From Misgurnus anguillicaudatus (Eukaryota > Chordata > Actinopteri > Cypriniformes > Cobitidae): a DNA stretch of 64,000 nt. The notes under the pieces are model-generated. The model saw only the letters and a list, made by a program, of their open reading frames with translations, did no database searches and was not told where the DNA came from. The stretch is from the NCBI RefSeq assembly GCF_027580225.2, contig NC_073352.2:3102501-3166500 (forward strand). Direction: 5' to 3'. This document shows positions 1 through 11,338 of the stretch, piece by piece; within the stretch, counting starts at the first letter, position 1; every line of letters begins with the position of its first letter. The translations under genes and the position numbers were made by a program.

Positions 1-350
1 GTTAAAGGGGGGGGGGTTCAATGGTATTTCAAGCATTCTGACTTATTAACACAGTTATAGAGTTGTTTCCTCATGGTAAATGTAGGCAAAGTGTCAAAAA
101 AGCAGTTGGACGTGTTACAGAGTATTTATGTGCCGAATGCACTTCGCCAGGGTTCGTACAAGTTTCGGAAAGTTTTTTTTGATTACAGTTCCAACTGACG
201 TTTCAGGGGTTTTCTATACGTATCACTTTTTTATATGGGCACTTCCCCCGGAAAACCCCGCCCACCCGTCATCAGCGGGAGATGTAGAACTTACAAACAT
301 TCACATCACGCGACAGCTTTGTTTAATTTCAAAACTCAACCATTGCACGA

Positions 351-480
351 ATGAAGAAGTGTGTTTTTGGATGTAAGGAGAAGAAATCCAGCCTTATGGA
401 AACAATGGATGTAGTTTATTATCCGGGGTAGCAGGGGTGTTTTGCGTGTGTGTTTGATGCACTGGATTTTACCAACCGGG
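351..480 (+). pseudogene. Decayed THAP-like zinc-finger start (transposon relic?)
   Basis: A methionine at 351 opens MKKCVFGCKEKK, which has the C-x3-C spacing and basic character seen at the start of THAP domains (C2CH DNA-binding fingers found in P-element and Kolobok transposases and their domesticated relatives). About 26 codons later, after a stop at 427 and in another frame, TGT-TTG-ATG-CAC at 451-462 gives C-x2-H, the second half of a C2CH finger. The spacing is near the short end for a THAP domain. No transposase catalytic domain follows. The frame change and stop mean it cannot encode a protein now. The assignment rests on these four ligands and on a remembered resemblance to fish THAP repeats. 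A chance match is possible. Confidence 0.35.
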
Positions 481-576
481 TTACGAGTTGCATGCGGTAA
501 GTAAGTCTTCTGTCTTATGTTGTAAATATGCGCGTGCATATTATATAAATGACACGGACATGTAGTGAATCATAAG

Positions 577-957
577 TTATAAGTGTTGTATAGCGGTAGT
601 AACTCTTCCTTCTTCATTTTTTCGTACGTTATCGGAAAGATTCGGTAAAGCTAATCTTTCTTTTATAAATCTGATTAAACTAAACACTCTAAACATGTTT
701 TCAATGTAACATTGCTGTACTTTGGGTTTACGTTCAAGACGTTTTTCTTTATAAGAATTATGCTCTGGCTCCGACTCGATTGTATGTGCTTCATTACCTA
801 ACGCTTGACATCTGCGGCTAAATCCACTCGGTTTATCGGACGGGCCACTCGCCTCTTTTGGCACTTTTGACTGCAACACGCCACGCATATTTTTAAACGC
901 ACACACACGTACAAGAATATCTGGACCAATATCTGTAGCCCAGGACTGGTTGCACAC
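577..957 (-). other. Unassigned 126-codon open frame, minus strand
   Basis: This is an uninterrupted minus-strand frame. It is lysine- and arginine-rich and opens with GTG rather than ATG, so as a eukaryotic gene it would need an upstream exon or an internal methionine. I see no domain. It sits just 3' of the THAP-like relic and runs up to the 5S-derived SINE at 957, so it may be the body of the same old transposon rather than a host exon. A random frame of this length is also possible in this base composition. Confidence 0.15.
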
Positions 958-1214
958 TGAAACTGAGTAGGGTTGAGCCTGGTCAGTCCTTGAATGGGAG
1001 ACCTCCTGGAAAAACTAGGTTGCTGCTGGTAGAGGTGTTAGTGAGACCACCAGAGGATGCTCACCGAGATTTCTTTGTGGGTCCTAACACCCCAATATAA
1101 TGATGGGGACACTAGACAGTTTAAAAATCACAATTCTTCGGATAAGATATTAATCCGAGATCCTGACTCTCTGTGGTCGTTAAAAATCTCTTATGATGTC
1201 TTTTGAAAAAGAGT
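957..1214 (+). repeat. 5S rRNA-derived SINE (SINE3-like), truncated
   Basis: Positions 957-1030 resemble the 3' half of 5S rRNA, including the internal-promoter part: a GCCTGGTCAGT-like stretch, then TTGAATGGGAGACC and CCTGG. The tail that follows (GAGGTGTTAGTGAG..., GACTCTCTGTGGTC..., GAAAAAGAGTAGGGGT) is one I know from a common fish SINE body. The 5' half of the 5S head is missing, and the tail stops at about 1214 where another repeat begins. Fish SINEs with 5S heads are transcribed by RNA polymerase III and mobilised by LINEs. This copy is too truncated and mutated to be active. Confidence 0.6.
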
Positions 1215-1346
1215 AGGGGTGCCATCATTTATGACAATATCTTCTTTTGTGTTCAATAGAAGTAAAAAACTCATACAGGTTTAGAACAACATGAAGGTGA
1301 GGAAATGATGACAGAATTTTTCTATTTGGGTGAACTGTCCCTTTAA
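1215..1346 (+). repeat. Dispersed inverted-repeat element, one end
   Basis: This carries the common fish terminus ATATCTTCTTTTGTGTTCAA ... GGGTGAACTGTCCCTTTAA. The CCCT|TTAA ending fits an element that duplicates TTAA. Only one arm is present, joined directly to the truncated SINE on its left. A second, more diverged copy lies at 6730-6950. Confidence 0.55.
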
Positions 1347-1935
1347 GAAATGCATTATGTCCCAAATCACAGGTATCTTTTCTTCATCCTCATGTCCACC
1401 TTCATCCTCTAGAGTTGCAGTGTTTGGTCACAAATCCATTCAACACTAATCGCTCTGCGGCTACAACAGTAAAATGTCTTTGTCACCACAGAGCTCTTAA
1501 TGAAAGGTGTCAAGTCTACCAGACAGTGTATGTGAAGGACCTCTAGAGCCCCGGGCTGACATTTAGTCATTTAGTTAATGCAATCTGTATTGGCAGGTAA
1601 ATATGTGTTTACCGTAGTGTAACTAATTAGTATTATTTGTAGATGAAATGTTCCAAAGACGTTCTGTTAGCAGCAGAGGTAAGCAAAAGGTTCGGCGATG
1701 TGCTTTTCGCATATACAGTAGCTGTTAATCTTATTGACTGTTATAAAGCAGTGGTTTTAAACAATATAAACTGCTAAAATTAATTGTAAGTTCTTTATCC
1801 ATAAACTTACCATAAACAAAAAAAAAATTATCAACGCATTTCAGGCATCATTTCTGGATCTGAGGACAACAATAAAATGTCAAACACAGGTTACTCCAAA
1901 AGAGAAATTACATTGTAAATCTTAGTTCCAAAGTT

Positions 1936-3247
1936 CCCAGCAAGCAATTTTTCGTTTAAAAGATTTCTAATAGATAGCAGTCTAAACACAGCGCATATGT
2001 CTAGACCAGGGATGGGCAACTTTGATAATGCCGAGGGCCAGCATTTTTCTCCTTTATATCAAGGGGGCCAGAACCACACACACAATTTACATCATTCTTC
2101 ATTTCCTTTATTAAGAAATCACAATATAGAATTAACCTGTCTTTAAAGATTTTAAATATAAAACTTAGCAATTATGCTAACTCTAAATCATAACTTTATT
2201 TTCAGTGGACAAGCATTTCAGATAAAACTTAACATCTGTAACAAGCAAGGCACTTTTAAATTAGTATAGAGGAGTTTCTCATCCTGCCCTTAGAGAACAA
2301 AATTATTTGAAATAAATAACACATAAATTCAAAACAAAATATATCTAAAAAATTTTAATAACAATGTAATTTACCTTTCAAATCTGAGAGCAATTCTGGC
2401 CCGAGTACGACCCGTCACCCAAACCAGTGGCATTGGTTTTGACCCGAATGGACCCGAATGTAAACTGACGTGTGTGCAGTCTGCAGCCCCGGTGGCCTCG
2501 CAACAAATTTGGCGAGCTGCTCCATTTGTTTATATGACAATGACACCAAGATAACCGCTAAAATGTACATTTAAAAATGTCTGTCTGAACGAAAATTAAC
2601 CTATCGCCAGCCACACAATGTCGCAAGCGCTCTTGCAAACAGAGGAGAGGTTTGAAAAGGACATTGACGCACACATGCGAGAGTTCAGGGCTTCTCGGGT
2701 CTGTTCGGCAAAAACACATTCATTTTAAATAACCCGAGACCGGATTATTGTACCCGACCCGTGTCCGAGGCATGCGCTTGGGTTGGACCTCGGGTTTTCT
2801 GACTCCGTGAAGACCTCTTCTTCACATAAGCCCAAACACAGGACTATGCTTACTCTGAGGATCCGCGGGACCTAGCACCCCCTCCTGGTTGGGAGTATTT
2901 ACGTCCTAATACAAAATCATAATTTTAAAAGAATTTGATTATGTATAATATGGTCCAGCGGGCCGTATTAGAATTTACCCCGGGCCGCCAGGTCTAGACT
3001 AAAACAAGGCTAAATTTTGTCTGTCAGTAAAAATGTAATAGACGTAAATAAATAAATGAGACCAAACAACTTGTAATCACTGTTGACTTTGCTTACATTA
3101 TGGAAAATCATTCATCTCACAATTTACTTTAGCAAAAACAACATGTAACTAAATTCAAGTTTATTTTGTTAGACAGTTAATCACAGCTGGACTACATCAA
3201 GTCTATAGTTAACCGAGATGATGAAATAACAGTTATTGATTGCTGGG
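1936..3247. mobile_element. 0.33 kb inverted-repeat MITE, copy 1, split by a hAT
   Basis: The outer ends read CCCAGCAAGCAAT at 1936 and GATTGCTGGG ending at 3247, so the termini are inverted repeats. The body matches the copy at 7229-7566, for example CTTGTAATCACTGTTGACTTTGCTTACAT against CTTGTAATCACTGTTAACTTTGCTTACAT. A weaker third fragment lies at 58735-58880. Without the inserted element (2007-2991 plus one 8 bp duplication) this copy is about 319 bp, close to the 338 bp of copy 2. No coding capacity is seen. I do not recognise the family name. Confidence 0.7.
2007..2991. mobile_element. hAT-type non-autonomous element with 8 bp duplication
   Basis: The element begins CAGGGATGGGCAAC and ends GGGCCGCCAG. 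It is flanked on both sides by GTCTAGAC (1999-2006 and 2992-2999), a perfect 8 bp target-site duplication typical of hAT. The ends match the fish family whose termini read '..gggatgggcaaact...gcgggccg...'. The interior around 2395-2820 is GC-rich with many CCCGA/TCGGG motifs and looks like a second, older inserted repeat. Similar CCCGA-rich sequence followed by a GAAGACCTCT-like motif occurs near 50230-50400. No transposase is encoded. It lies inside the MITE at 1936-3247. Confidence 0.8.
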
Positions 3248-5753
3248 TTTGTATGCTGGTTGGATGCTCTTAAGTTTGTATTTATTTAAACATACAATGG
3301 CAATGGGTGCCTACCAGAATTAACTACTAGCCCAGTTACAAATCAACCCCAGACGCTACAGGCCCCGTGACCTGAATTTGAAGAGACAATTGATGTTTTT
3401 GTGATCTAAACAGTGTAATCTTGCAGTACTTTAACATGCTGTCCTGGATTACCCCTATAACAACAGTGATTTTAGATGGACTTTGACTAGATTGAGAAGA
3501 CAGAGTCATTACAGAACACATGCGGGGTGAAGCATAAACCAGTAGTCTGTTCTGCGCTAGCCTGGTGGTGCTCTTAATCAGTTCTCTATTGAGTTTGTAA
3601 CTGAGGAAAGGTTCTCATCTTGCCCTCACAGCGAGTATGCTGGTCTGCATATTTTAGTATAGAAATGATCCATGAGATTGCATTTATTACATGAGAACTG
3701 TAATTTGTACCTGTAGATCAGGCATGCAACAGTTCTATTGAAAGAAAAAAAACTGGCTTTGATGTAATGGTCAAAGTAGTTTGAATATATTAACTGAAAA
3801 TGAATAGCAAGTGATATACATTTTATCCATAAATACCATTTTATTTCAGTTAAATCATTTTTTACAGTGTGCTTTACTGAATGCTTGGTGTTATTTAAAT
3901 TAAACAACTTTATTAATAACCATAGTGGATATAATTTTTGCTTCATGCAAATATTGTTTTCTTAAAGCTGATTTTTTATTTACTTGCAAGCTTTTTATAT
4001 AACTAACTTCACTTCAAGGTGCATTCAGTAATTCTCAGATAAAAATTGCTTGGATTTATACAGACACATACATGCATTCTTAAATCCGTAATATTTTTTA
4101 TTTTATACAGGGTCAATGCTGAAAGCTGTTACAAAAGCAGCAGTGGCAACGTTCAGCACTGCTCTAGAAAGGTTTTAACAGCTATACAAGCACTGACACA
4201 CAATCAGTCTGTACAGATACAAATATATATATATATATATATATTGTGTAATTGTAGTTTGTACAGCTATAAAGATACAATTAGAACAATTTCATTTTTT
4301 TTATATTTTTATTGTGACATCTATTGCAGTTGTTAGTGTGATTTTGCTGTTTTTTTGTTGAGGAGCATCGCAATACAAGTCCGCTTACTGCACCCACTTG
4401 GCCAGTAGCGGCCCTGAACAACTATTTCTTCTATGTTGTTCATCTTGAGCCTTAACTCTATTAGACTAAAATTATTGTTAGCTCACTGATGAAATGTTAA
4501 ATGCTCTCTCATTTGTAAGTTGTTTGTGTGCTTTGGAATCGTCTGCTAAATTAATGTACATGTAAGGCTTGCCTCGGATAAAATGTAAAAAATTTAACTT
4601 GTGCTAAAATTTGGTAATTATGATTCTTATGTTAAAAACTTCATGAAATGGCTTTAATTTTCATTGCTATATTTTTCTTATTTAAACCAAATATTTCTGT
4701 GGTTAGTGGCAGATGGCATTAGGGGGAGGGAAAATCTAATTTTCTCTGAGTTTTTTTTTTTGTTGTTGTTGATATTTATAAACTGGATATCGGTGTATAA
4801 AAGTTAATTTGGACAATGATAAGTTATAGGAAATACAGTACAGGCATGCCTTACAAGCTGTTTTGATTTCACAAGTTCTTTTTTAAATATCCAACCCACC
4901 CTCTTAATGCCCAATGAATAGTTATTAGGACAGAAGTTGGTAGGATGAGTTAGTTTAGCAGGGTTGTGTGTGATGAACAGTGGTTTTGTGGGTAGAGACG
5001 CAGCTGCTGTGCTTAGGTACATTAAAATGTAATTAAAGAAGCTTCATTAGAGGCATGTCTTAGGAGAAACCCCCTCTCTCGTGCTGGGTCACATGTGCAG
5101 ACACTCATCTCTCCATGGGCCTATACATGCACATAGCCAAACACTAAGAGTGTGTGCTTAAAGCGTGGCTAAAAGAAGAGACTTCAAAGACATTAAACTC
5201 TAATTAAAAGAAAACTGTAATCAGTTTACATACTAATTGAAAGTATGCTGATGCTGCATACGTATCTGTATTGGTTAAGCCTAGAGGACAAGATGCAATA
5301 TGAAAGGTCTGCTGTAATTGATGCGGCAGGATCTTTCACAGGAAACATTGCTATTGTATGTCATCGTGACCTAAAACCTTTTCAGCAGATTTCCACAGAA
5401 TTTGTAATAATAATTTTGAAAGAATAATTAAAAAAAAGAGTTAGTTGTGTCTTGCTCTTCTTGCATTTGAATATATTACACATTTTATTGTTATTGCTTA
5501 TTATGATTATGTGTACTGCAGTAATATTAGCAGCAGCATGTAATATATTTGATCACATTTAAATCTATTCTGCCGATATGCCCCAGAATCAACACAGAAA
5601 ATGCAATTCAAAAACAAAATCATAAGCTAATTTGCATGAGCCAGTTCTTTGTTGTTACATTTTAATGTAATCATTTTGTTGTGTTAGATTTATTAAGTCA
5701 TGCTGAAAAAGTGTGATACAGTTCATCTTCTGAAACAATATCAAGACCCACTC
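3248..5753. other. No gene seen; minor repeats
   Basis: AT-rich sequence. I see an (AT)n run at 4223-4245 and, at about 4535-4565, a short piece (GAATCGTCTGCTAAATTAATG) resembling the reverse complement of the CATTTAG...CAGACGCTTTTATCC fish repeat. The open frames at 3336-3521, 3626-3946 and 4804-5022 have no recognisable domains. Confidence 0.6.
4223..4245. repeat. (AT)n microsatellite
   Basis: About 11 uninterrupted AT dinucleotides. Confidence 0.95.
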
Positions 5754-6136
5754 CAGGGGCCTCATTTATAAACGTTGCGTACGCACAAAAGAAGGCGTAC
5801 GCCACTCTCTACGCAAACGATAACTTCTACTTCACCTTGAGTGAAGTTACGTTTTTTTGATTTCCTCTCTGTGTTTGCCATGATTTCGCAATCAATGCAT
5901 ATTAACTTGTGGGCGTTTCACAGACTATTTATGGGCAACTATGGGCGTGTCATGAAGCCGCAAAAGCTGCGCTACATTTAGAATTGATTGTGATTTATTA
6001 AGGGAAAAATGCGTAGGATGTGCGTGCGCGCGGTTTTATAAATCCGAATATTTATGTGCGTACGCGCGTCCTATGTTTCATCCGTACGCCACTTCTGACG
6101 CAAATCCTACGCAAAGTTTTATAAATGATGCCCCTG
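5754..6136. mobile_element. 383 bp inverted-repeat MITE (CAGGGGC...GCCCCTG)
   Basis: The left end CAGGGGCCTCATTTATAAAC and the right end TTTATAAATGATGCCCCTG are inverted copies over at least 19 bp with one or two differences. The similarity continues inward through repeated GCGTACGC and TACGCAAA motifs. The base composition differs sharply from the flanks (many CpG-containing GCGTACGC words). I find no matching duplication outside the ends, so the superfamily is open. Harbinger-like or hAT-like are both possible. Confidence 0.7.
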
Positions 6137-6480
6137 ATGTGTGGTCCCTCATTAGGTCAGATTATACTCAAAGGTAATTATCTATAACATCTGTATTTCA
6201 CAAATGAGTATTTAATCTTCTCCTGCTGTTGATGATGTCCACTGTGGCTGTTGTTTGGCAGGAATCCACCTCCATATGCATGAAAATCAAGCCCTGCTAC
6301 AGACAATACAAGTTACATTTTTATATTTTTGTGGTACAGTGTTTTAAACTAGCACTGTACAGTATAATTTTAATCTTCTGTACAAGTGTGCACAAAAACC
6401 TACAAAAGTAAGAGGGAAAACTCAACAGTTTAATATTAGATGACATCTGCTCGTAACTTCAAGACTGAAATCCCTTCAGT

Positions 6481-6660
6481 AAGCAAGCAGTCATTTAGTA
6501 GGCGCTTTTATCCGAAGTGACTTATTAGAGGTTGAGTAACCTGGGGTTAAGTACTTTGCTTAATGGCCATTGGTGATAATTTATGATTTAATACTTCTGG
6601 GGGTTCAAACCAGCAGCGACCTTTACTCCCAGCTCTGAGCCTTTAGCTACTGTGCAACAT
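6481..6660 (+). repeat. Common fish dispersed repeat (CATTTAG...TTTTATCC type)
   Basis: It reads TCATTTAGTAGGCGCTTTTATCCGAAGTGACTTA, then an internal GGGGGTTCAAACC. This is a diverged copy of a very common fish repeat with the consensus '...tttagcagacgcttttatccaaagcgactta'. The GGTTCAAACC word resembles a tRNA B box, but there is no A box or cloverleaf, so it is not a tRNA gene. Confidence 0.5.
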
Positions 6661-6729
6661 TAGACAACATTAAATGAAAAGATTTCTAAAATGAAATAAA
6701 TACAGGATTACATTTGAGATGGTCACCAG

Positions 6730-6950
6730 GAATCATGGGGATTCATTTTGTATCGGATATATCTGCTTTTGTACTCTCAAAGTGCCAGTACCCGTTAACT
6801 TGCATTATACTGTATGAATCACAGAGTTTCTGCAAAATATCTTCTATGTTGTTCTACTAAAGACAAAATGTCACCACCATATCAGATGGCCTGAGAGTAA
6901 ATAAACAGCAAATTGTCATTTTTTTGGGTGAACTATCCCTGTAACACATG
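6730..6950 (+). repeat. Dispersed inverted-repeat element, diverged copy
   Basis: It ends TTTTTTTGGGTGAACTATCCCTGTAA and contains AAAATATCTTCTATGTTGTTC and GAGAGTAAAT, the same order of motifs as the element end at 1215-1346 but more diverged. Confidence 0.5.
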
Positions 6951-7228
6951 TTCTATGGGTAGCATCTGTTACATGTAGTGTTTTCTAGTATCTCAGTTTG
7001 TAAACAACAAGCTAAAAAAATGCATTTTCAGACAAACAATAAAAAGTGTAACAGGCATTGGACTGGTATACTGCCCTCATAAGACTAATGTTATTGTTCA
7101 AATATTTAAACTTTATATGAAAACTTTTTTAAGGGTATGTTCTTAAAAACACGCATTTCATAATTTTGATGTGTATTACAGTAACTACAATTTTGCTTTG
7201 AACCTGAAACATTCACTGAATCTTTACT

Positions 7229-7566
7229 CCCAACAAGCAATTTTACTTTTTAAAGACACCTAAAAGCCATCCAAACACAGCTTAGTCATTTAGGCTTAAA
7301 CAGGGCTAAATTTGGGCAATCGGTGAAAATTAAATAGACATCCAACCATAGCCTGAAAATAAACTAGATAAAATAAATAAATAAAGTGAACCAACCACCT
7401 TGTAATCACTGTTAACTTTGCTTACATAATGAAATATCAGACATCTCGCAAGTTATTTTGGCAAAATCAACATGTAACCAAATTCAAGCTAAAAGTGGGT
7501 TACTCATTGCTGGACTACATTGGGTCTCTAACCTAAGTAGTGAAATGGTGGCTATTGCTTGCTGGG
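7229..7566. mobile_element. 0.33 kb inverted-repeat MITE, copy 2 (uninterrupted)
   Basis: It begins CCCAACAAGCAATTTT and ends ATTGCTTGCTGGG, giving a 13 bp inverted terminus. It aligns along its length with copy 1 and has no insertion at the site equivalent to 1999-2006 (here TTAGGCTTAAACAGGGCTAAAT), so it serves as the empty-site reference for the hAT insertion in copy 1. Confidence 0.7.
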
Positions 7567-8131
7567 CTATGTTGGACAAAAATAGCAATACGTTGCAAAA
7601 AGACCAATAAGGGATAAATGAGCTCTGACCTCCTCTCTTAGCAGGCAGAAAAGATAGCAATCTCACTTCACTGAGATTCAGGACAAGCACCCCCCATAAA
7701 CACTGTCTGGCACACACTGTCTTCGGTACCTGAAGGATTAATTAGCAATTATCCATGTGCGATTGAACGTCTTTTGCTGGCTCTCTGGAGGCGTGATGCA
7801 AACTGCTGGGTTTGGCAGTGGTAGCGCTCAGTTCTGCCATTGACCAATATTCGATAAACGTCGCAAATGTATTTTTTATACCTTACAGCCTAGAAGCAGT
7901 GCATGACCTCCAAGCCCCAAGTGCACCTAGCTGTTTTTAAGTGCTTGTACTTTCATGAAAATCACATTACTACTATTTATTAAGACAGTCTGAAAATTGC
8001 TGGGGGATTTAGGAGACCCAGGAGACAAAAACGCTCTCTATCTGTGGCCTCTTGCATGCTGCATCTTCTGGCATGTTACGATCTGTGCCAGAGAAGGAGC
8101 TCTTTGTCTGACCTATAATCTCGCTCTTTCG

Positions 8132-8165
<34 letters not shown>

Positions 8166-9853
8166 TGAAGCAGAACTACAAAACAGGAGAGGGAAGAAAA
8201 CAAAACCTGAATTATCTTACAGCCTGTTCAGCTGGAAGACAAATTATTTCCTCTTGGTTAAACACTTTCTAAGGAATCTGACAGCGACGCAGTAATGCCT
8301 GCCTAAATGTGACACAGTCTCTAAAGACATCCTTTAATCTCCCCGAAACAAGAGTAAAGGTGAATCTTAACTCAACCAACCTTTGAATGTGTCAGATATC
8401 TTTTAATCCACACGGTGTGTGCTTGATACAATTCTGGCTTGTTTTCTTCTCTTAGCAGATGAGTCACTGCTACAGTATCATTCCGGTAGTAGACACCTTA
8501 CTGTTTCTATGGGAACTATAAGGGATTGCTGTCAGATCCCATGAATAACAGCTTGGTTTAAAATCCGCCGTGCCCTCCGGAATGACAACATCTCCAAAAG
8601 TGAAGAAAGGATCATGAAGAATTGTGTTTGAGGACCAACAACGTCAAGGGTCTTGGATAGAAGGGGTTGCGCTAGAGGCTAATTCCTTGAAGAGCACTGG
8701 TTCAAGCCAAGGGGAAGCACACAAGGTCGATCAGCTGGATATTTGTGCTCACTGGCAGAAGGGATGGAGGCTACAGATGTTCACAGATCCTCAAGCCTCA
8801 GTGCACCAGGCCATGGCTGATGAATGGCTCTCCAAGCATGAAAGCCTTGCTGATGAAAAACGATCTAATAGATTTCCACCAGCATTACCGTTGAAACAAT
8901 ATGCAACATGCTGTTCAATACAACATTATAGCTTTTCAGCAAACAGTAGGAGCACGTATTGCTTGTTTGGTCTCAATTTCATGTAAATTGCAATTAAACA
9001 GCATACACTTTAAAATACACAGTATGTTACAACATAAAACATTCGTATTTACTTTTTCCTCTGGTTCAAAGGGTAAGTTTGGTTAGGGTTGCGTTTTTCA
9101 TTTTAATACAATCAGTTATTCATAGAAATGTTCTGGAACTATTGAAGGGTCATGTTTGGCATGAAGATAACAATTACATTAAATGGCGCATCTATGTTGG
9201 TGTCATAAGGGAATAGAAATTTTAGCAAGCCTTCTAAAAATACAATAGCTTTCTTTATTTGAGCCAGCATTTGAATAAAAGCGTTAACGTCTCCCATTGT
9301 TTCACCTCCTCCCAGTCTTTGGACAGTCCTATTCCTATCTTTACACAAAAGATAATCAAATATGTGATATATTTTCACTAAAATGCACTTGTACCTAGCA
9401 CTTTCTATTTGTCTGTTTTATATGTTGAAAGTGAGACAGCTGAGACTGCTACGCATCGTAATCATCACATCAGATATACAGGTCTGTCAGAAAGCTTGGA
9501 TTTTCCATCAAGAAACTATTAACAGCATTAATTCAATCAAGCTCAGAACAACTACCTACCAATGACACTAAATACTTGGTCCAATCCAATATTTGGGATC
9601 CGGATATTTTTTGCTGGATCAGGTATCAGACTAAAGGGGGTCAATCCAAATCCAATATTGTTGGTTACTTGTGGTCGTTAGTCAGACTAAAGCACCATAA
9701 TTGTTTTTATACACTATATTCCAATTCTTTCTAATATATTTGACACATTTATGCAAAAAACAAATAGATATATGAATGTATTTAAGGTCACAAAAACTAA
9801 ATGGTGTGGTGCTCGCCAAGTTCATGCACAGTAAAATGCTGGATGAACACTTT
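7567..9853. other. No recognised gene; two unassigned open frames
   Basis: This stretch holds a (CT)n tract at 8131-8164. One open frame at 8624-8986 (plus, GTG start, 120 codons) and one at 9139-9378 (minus, ATG start, 79 codons) are of fairly normal amino-acid composition but match nothing I recognise. Positions 9590-9660 contain CAATCCAATATT repeated in a GGATCCGGAT context, probably the remains of a hAT end. Confidence 0.5.
8131..8164. repeat. (CT)n microsatellite
   Basis: A CT-dinucleotide run interrupted by single bases. Confidence 0.95.
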
Positions 9854-10115
9854 GGGCCCTATTTTAACAATCTTAAATGCAAGTGTGAAGCGCAAAGCGC
9901 AAGTGACTTTGTGGGTGGATCTTGGGCACTGTTGCTATTTTCCCGGTGGGAGAAATGACTCTTGCGCCAGGTGCAAATCAATAAGGGGTTGGTCTGAAGT
10001 AGGTTCATTATTCATAGGTGTGGTTTGGGCGTAACGTCAAATAAACCAATCAGAATGTCTTCCAACATTCCCTTTAAACGCAAGTGCGCAAGTTCAATGG
10101 TGGGTTGCTATTATT

Positions 10116-11338
10116 ATGACAGATTTACCAGGCGGACGCCAGGAGCGGTTCACAGCCGAGGAGACCCACGTTCTTGTAAGAGCAGTCAAAGACAGAGAAG
10201 TTGTTTTGTATGGGGATGGGAGAAATCCGCCCAAATCAGCGTAGGTTAAACAGGCGTGAGAGGAAATAGCCATAATTGTCTCATCAGCTGGCATCCCCAG
10301 GAGGTTGCGCCGCAAGCACTACAATTAGCGCTGCACGATGTGAGGAAAAGTTGCGATGTGCGGTGACATTGTTTAATGTTGCGATGACGATGTGAGTTGC
10401 AATAAATATTTAATATTTTTTCATGTTTTAGGGGCCATTCACATGTCGCGCCTAAAAACGCGTGGAAAACGCTAGACACCTAGGTTATTGTCACATGACC
10501 TGCACGCTGCGCTTGTGTCATTCTGAAAAGTTAAAAATGTTTTTGAAAAGCCTGGAAAAAACAACCGCATGGCACCGTGTGCGAGTAGCAAACGCTGCGC
10601 TTCCAGAGCGCACAAACTGCCTACATTTGAAATAATGAACTTGAGCGCGCTATAGATGCAATATGTGAATCACGGCTTCCACAGTACCTGTGTTTGCGGC
10701 GTCATCTTTCCTAAATCCAAAATATAGCTGAAGTGCTGTTCCTTTTCACCACAAGGTCTTCGTCTGACAACACATTTTTCTCACTCTTCTCTCCTTCCCC
10801 CGCCATCGTTTTTGCTAACAGGCACAGCGTCGCAACTGACACCTCACAAATCAATCTGAGCGTAGCTGACTTGGGGGTTCCCCTAATTGGCCTAATAGCA
10901 TGAACGCGCAAACCATGTCTTCAGGACTAAACGTGATAGGTCAAACGTTTATTACATGTGCTTACCGTTTTCCCTTCATTCATCCCGTCAAGGCTGTCTG
11001 TTGCGATGTGTTCATCCTGTGAGTTCATATCGCGATGACGATGAAAATTCGATGTATCGTTCAGCCCTAGCTACAATGATGTCAGGAGACGGGGGAATCC
11101 CAAGCTTGCCAGCATAAATCGGGCACGCAGTGTAACGGGAGGTGGATCTGCCTCTACACATGACCTGACACCAGCAGAGGACATCGCTGCGTCCACCCTC
11201 ACCGCTGAAAGGGTTTGGGGCTTTGAAATCGGACCCAAGAAACGCAAGCAGTCCAACCCCAAAGTACACTTACAAATCAAGTTCATATACATTAAGGTTT
11301 CTTATGAAAACATTTTAATTATTATTTACTTAAAATAA
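10116..11338 (+). pseudogene. Harbinger Myb/SANT-like DNA-binding protein, broken
   Basis: An ATG at 10116 begins MTDLPGGRQERFTAEE, followed by a SANT/Myb-like helical segment (THVLVRAVKDREVVLYGDG; EEIAIIVSSAGIP; RRKHYN). In-frame stops sit at 10242 (TAG) and 10257 (TGA); the second replaces the tryptophan expected in a KQAWEEIA-type helix. The frame is then cut by the element at 10326-11069 and resumes in register at 11078 with DVRRRGNPKLAS, an acidic LTPAEDIAASTLTAE stretch and a basic KKRKQ tail, ending at TAA 11338. In Harbinger elements this second protein carries the transposase into the nucleus and binds the element ends. The only lesions are two point stops and one insertion, so decay is modest. 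It is not a functional gene here. Confidence 0.8.
10326..11069. mobile_element. hAT-type element nested in the Harbinger copy
   Basis: The ends are TAGCGCTGCACGATG and CGATGTATCGTTCAGCCCTA, matching the fish hAT terminus TAGGGCTGCACGAT. The flanks are ACTACAAT (10318-10325) and GCTACAAT (11070-11077), an 8 bp duplication with one difference. The insertion falls between two codons' worth of the Myb frame, and the Tyr-Asn codons (TACAAT) are duplicated. The interior around 10430-10720 contains GGGGCCATTCACATGTCGCGCC, which looks like the end of yet another Harbinger-like MITE. Confidence 0.8.

Noticed and set aside
6600..6625. tRNA-like B box GGTTCAAACC
   Set aside because: It belongs to a dispersed fish repeat. 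There is no A box, acceptor stem or anticodon loop.
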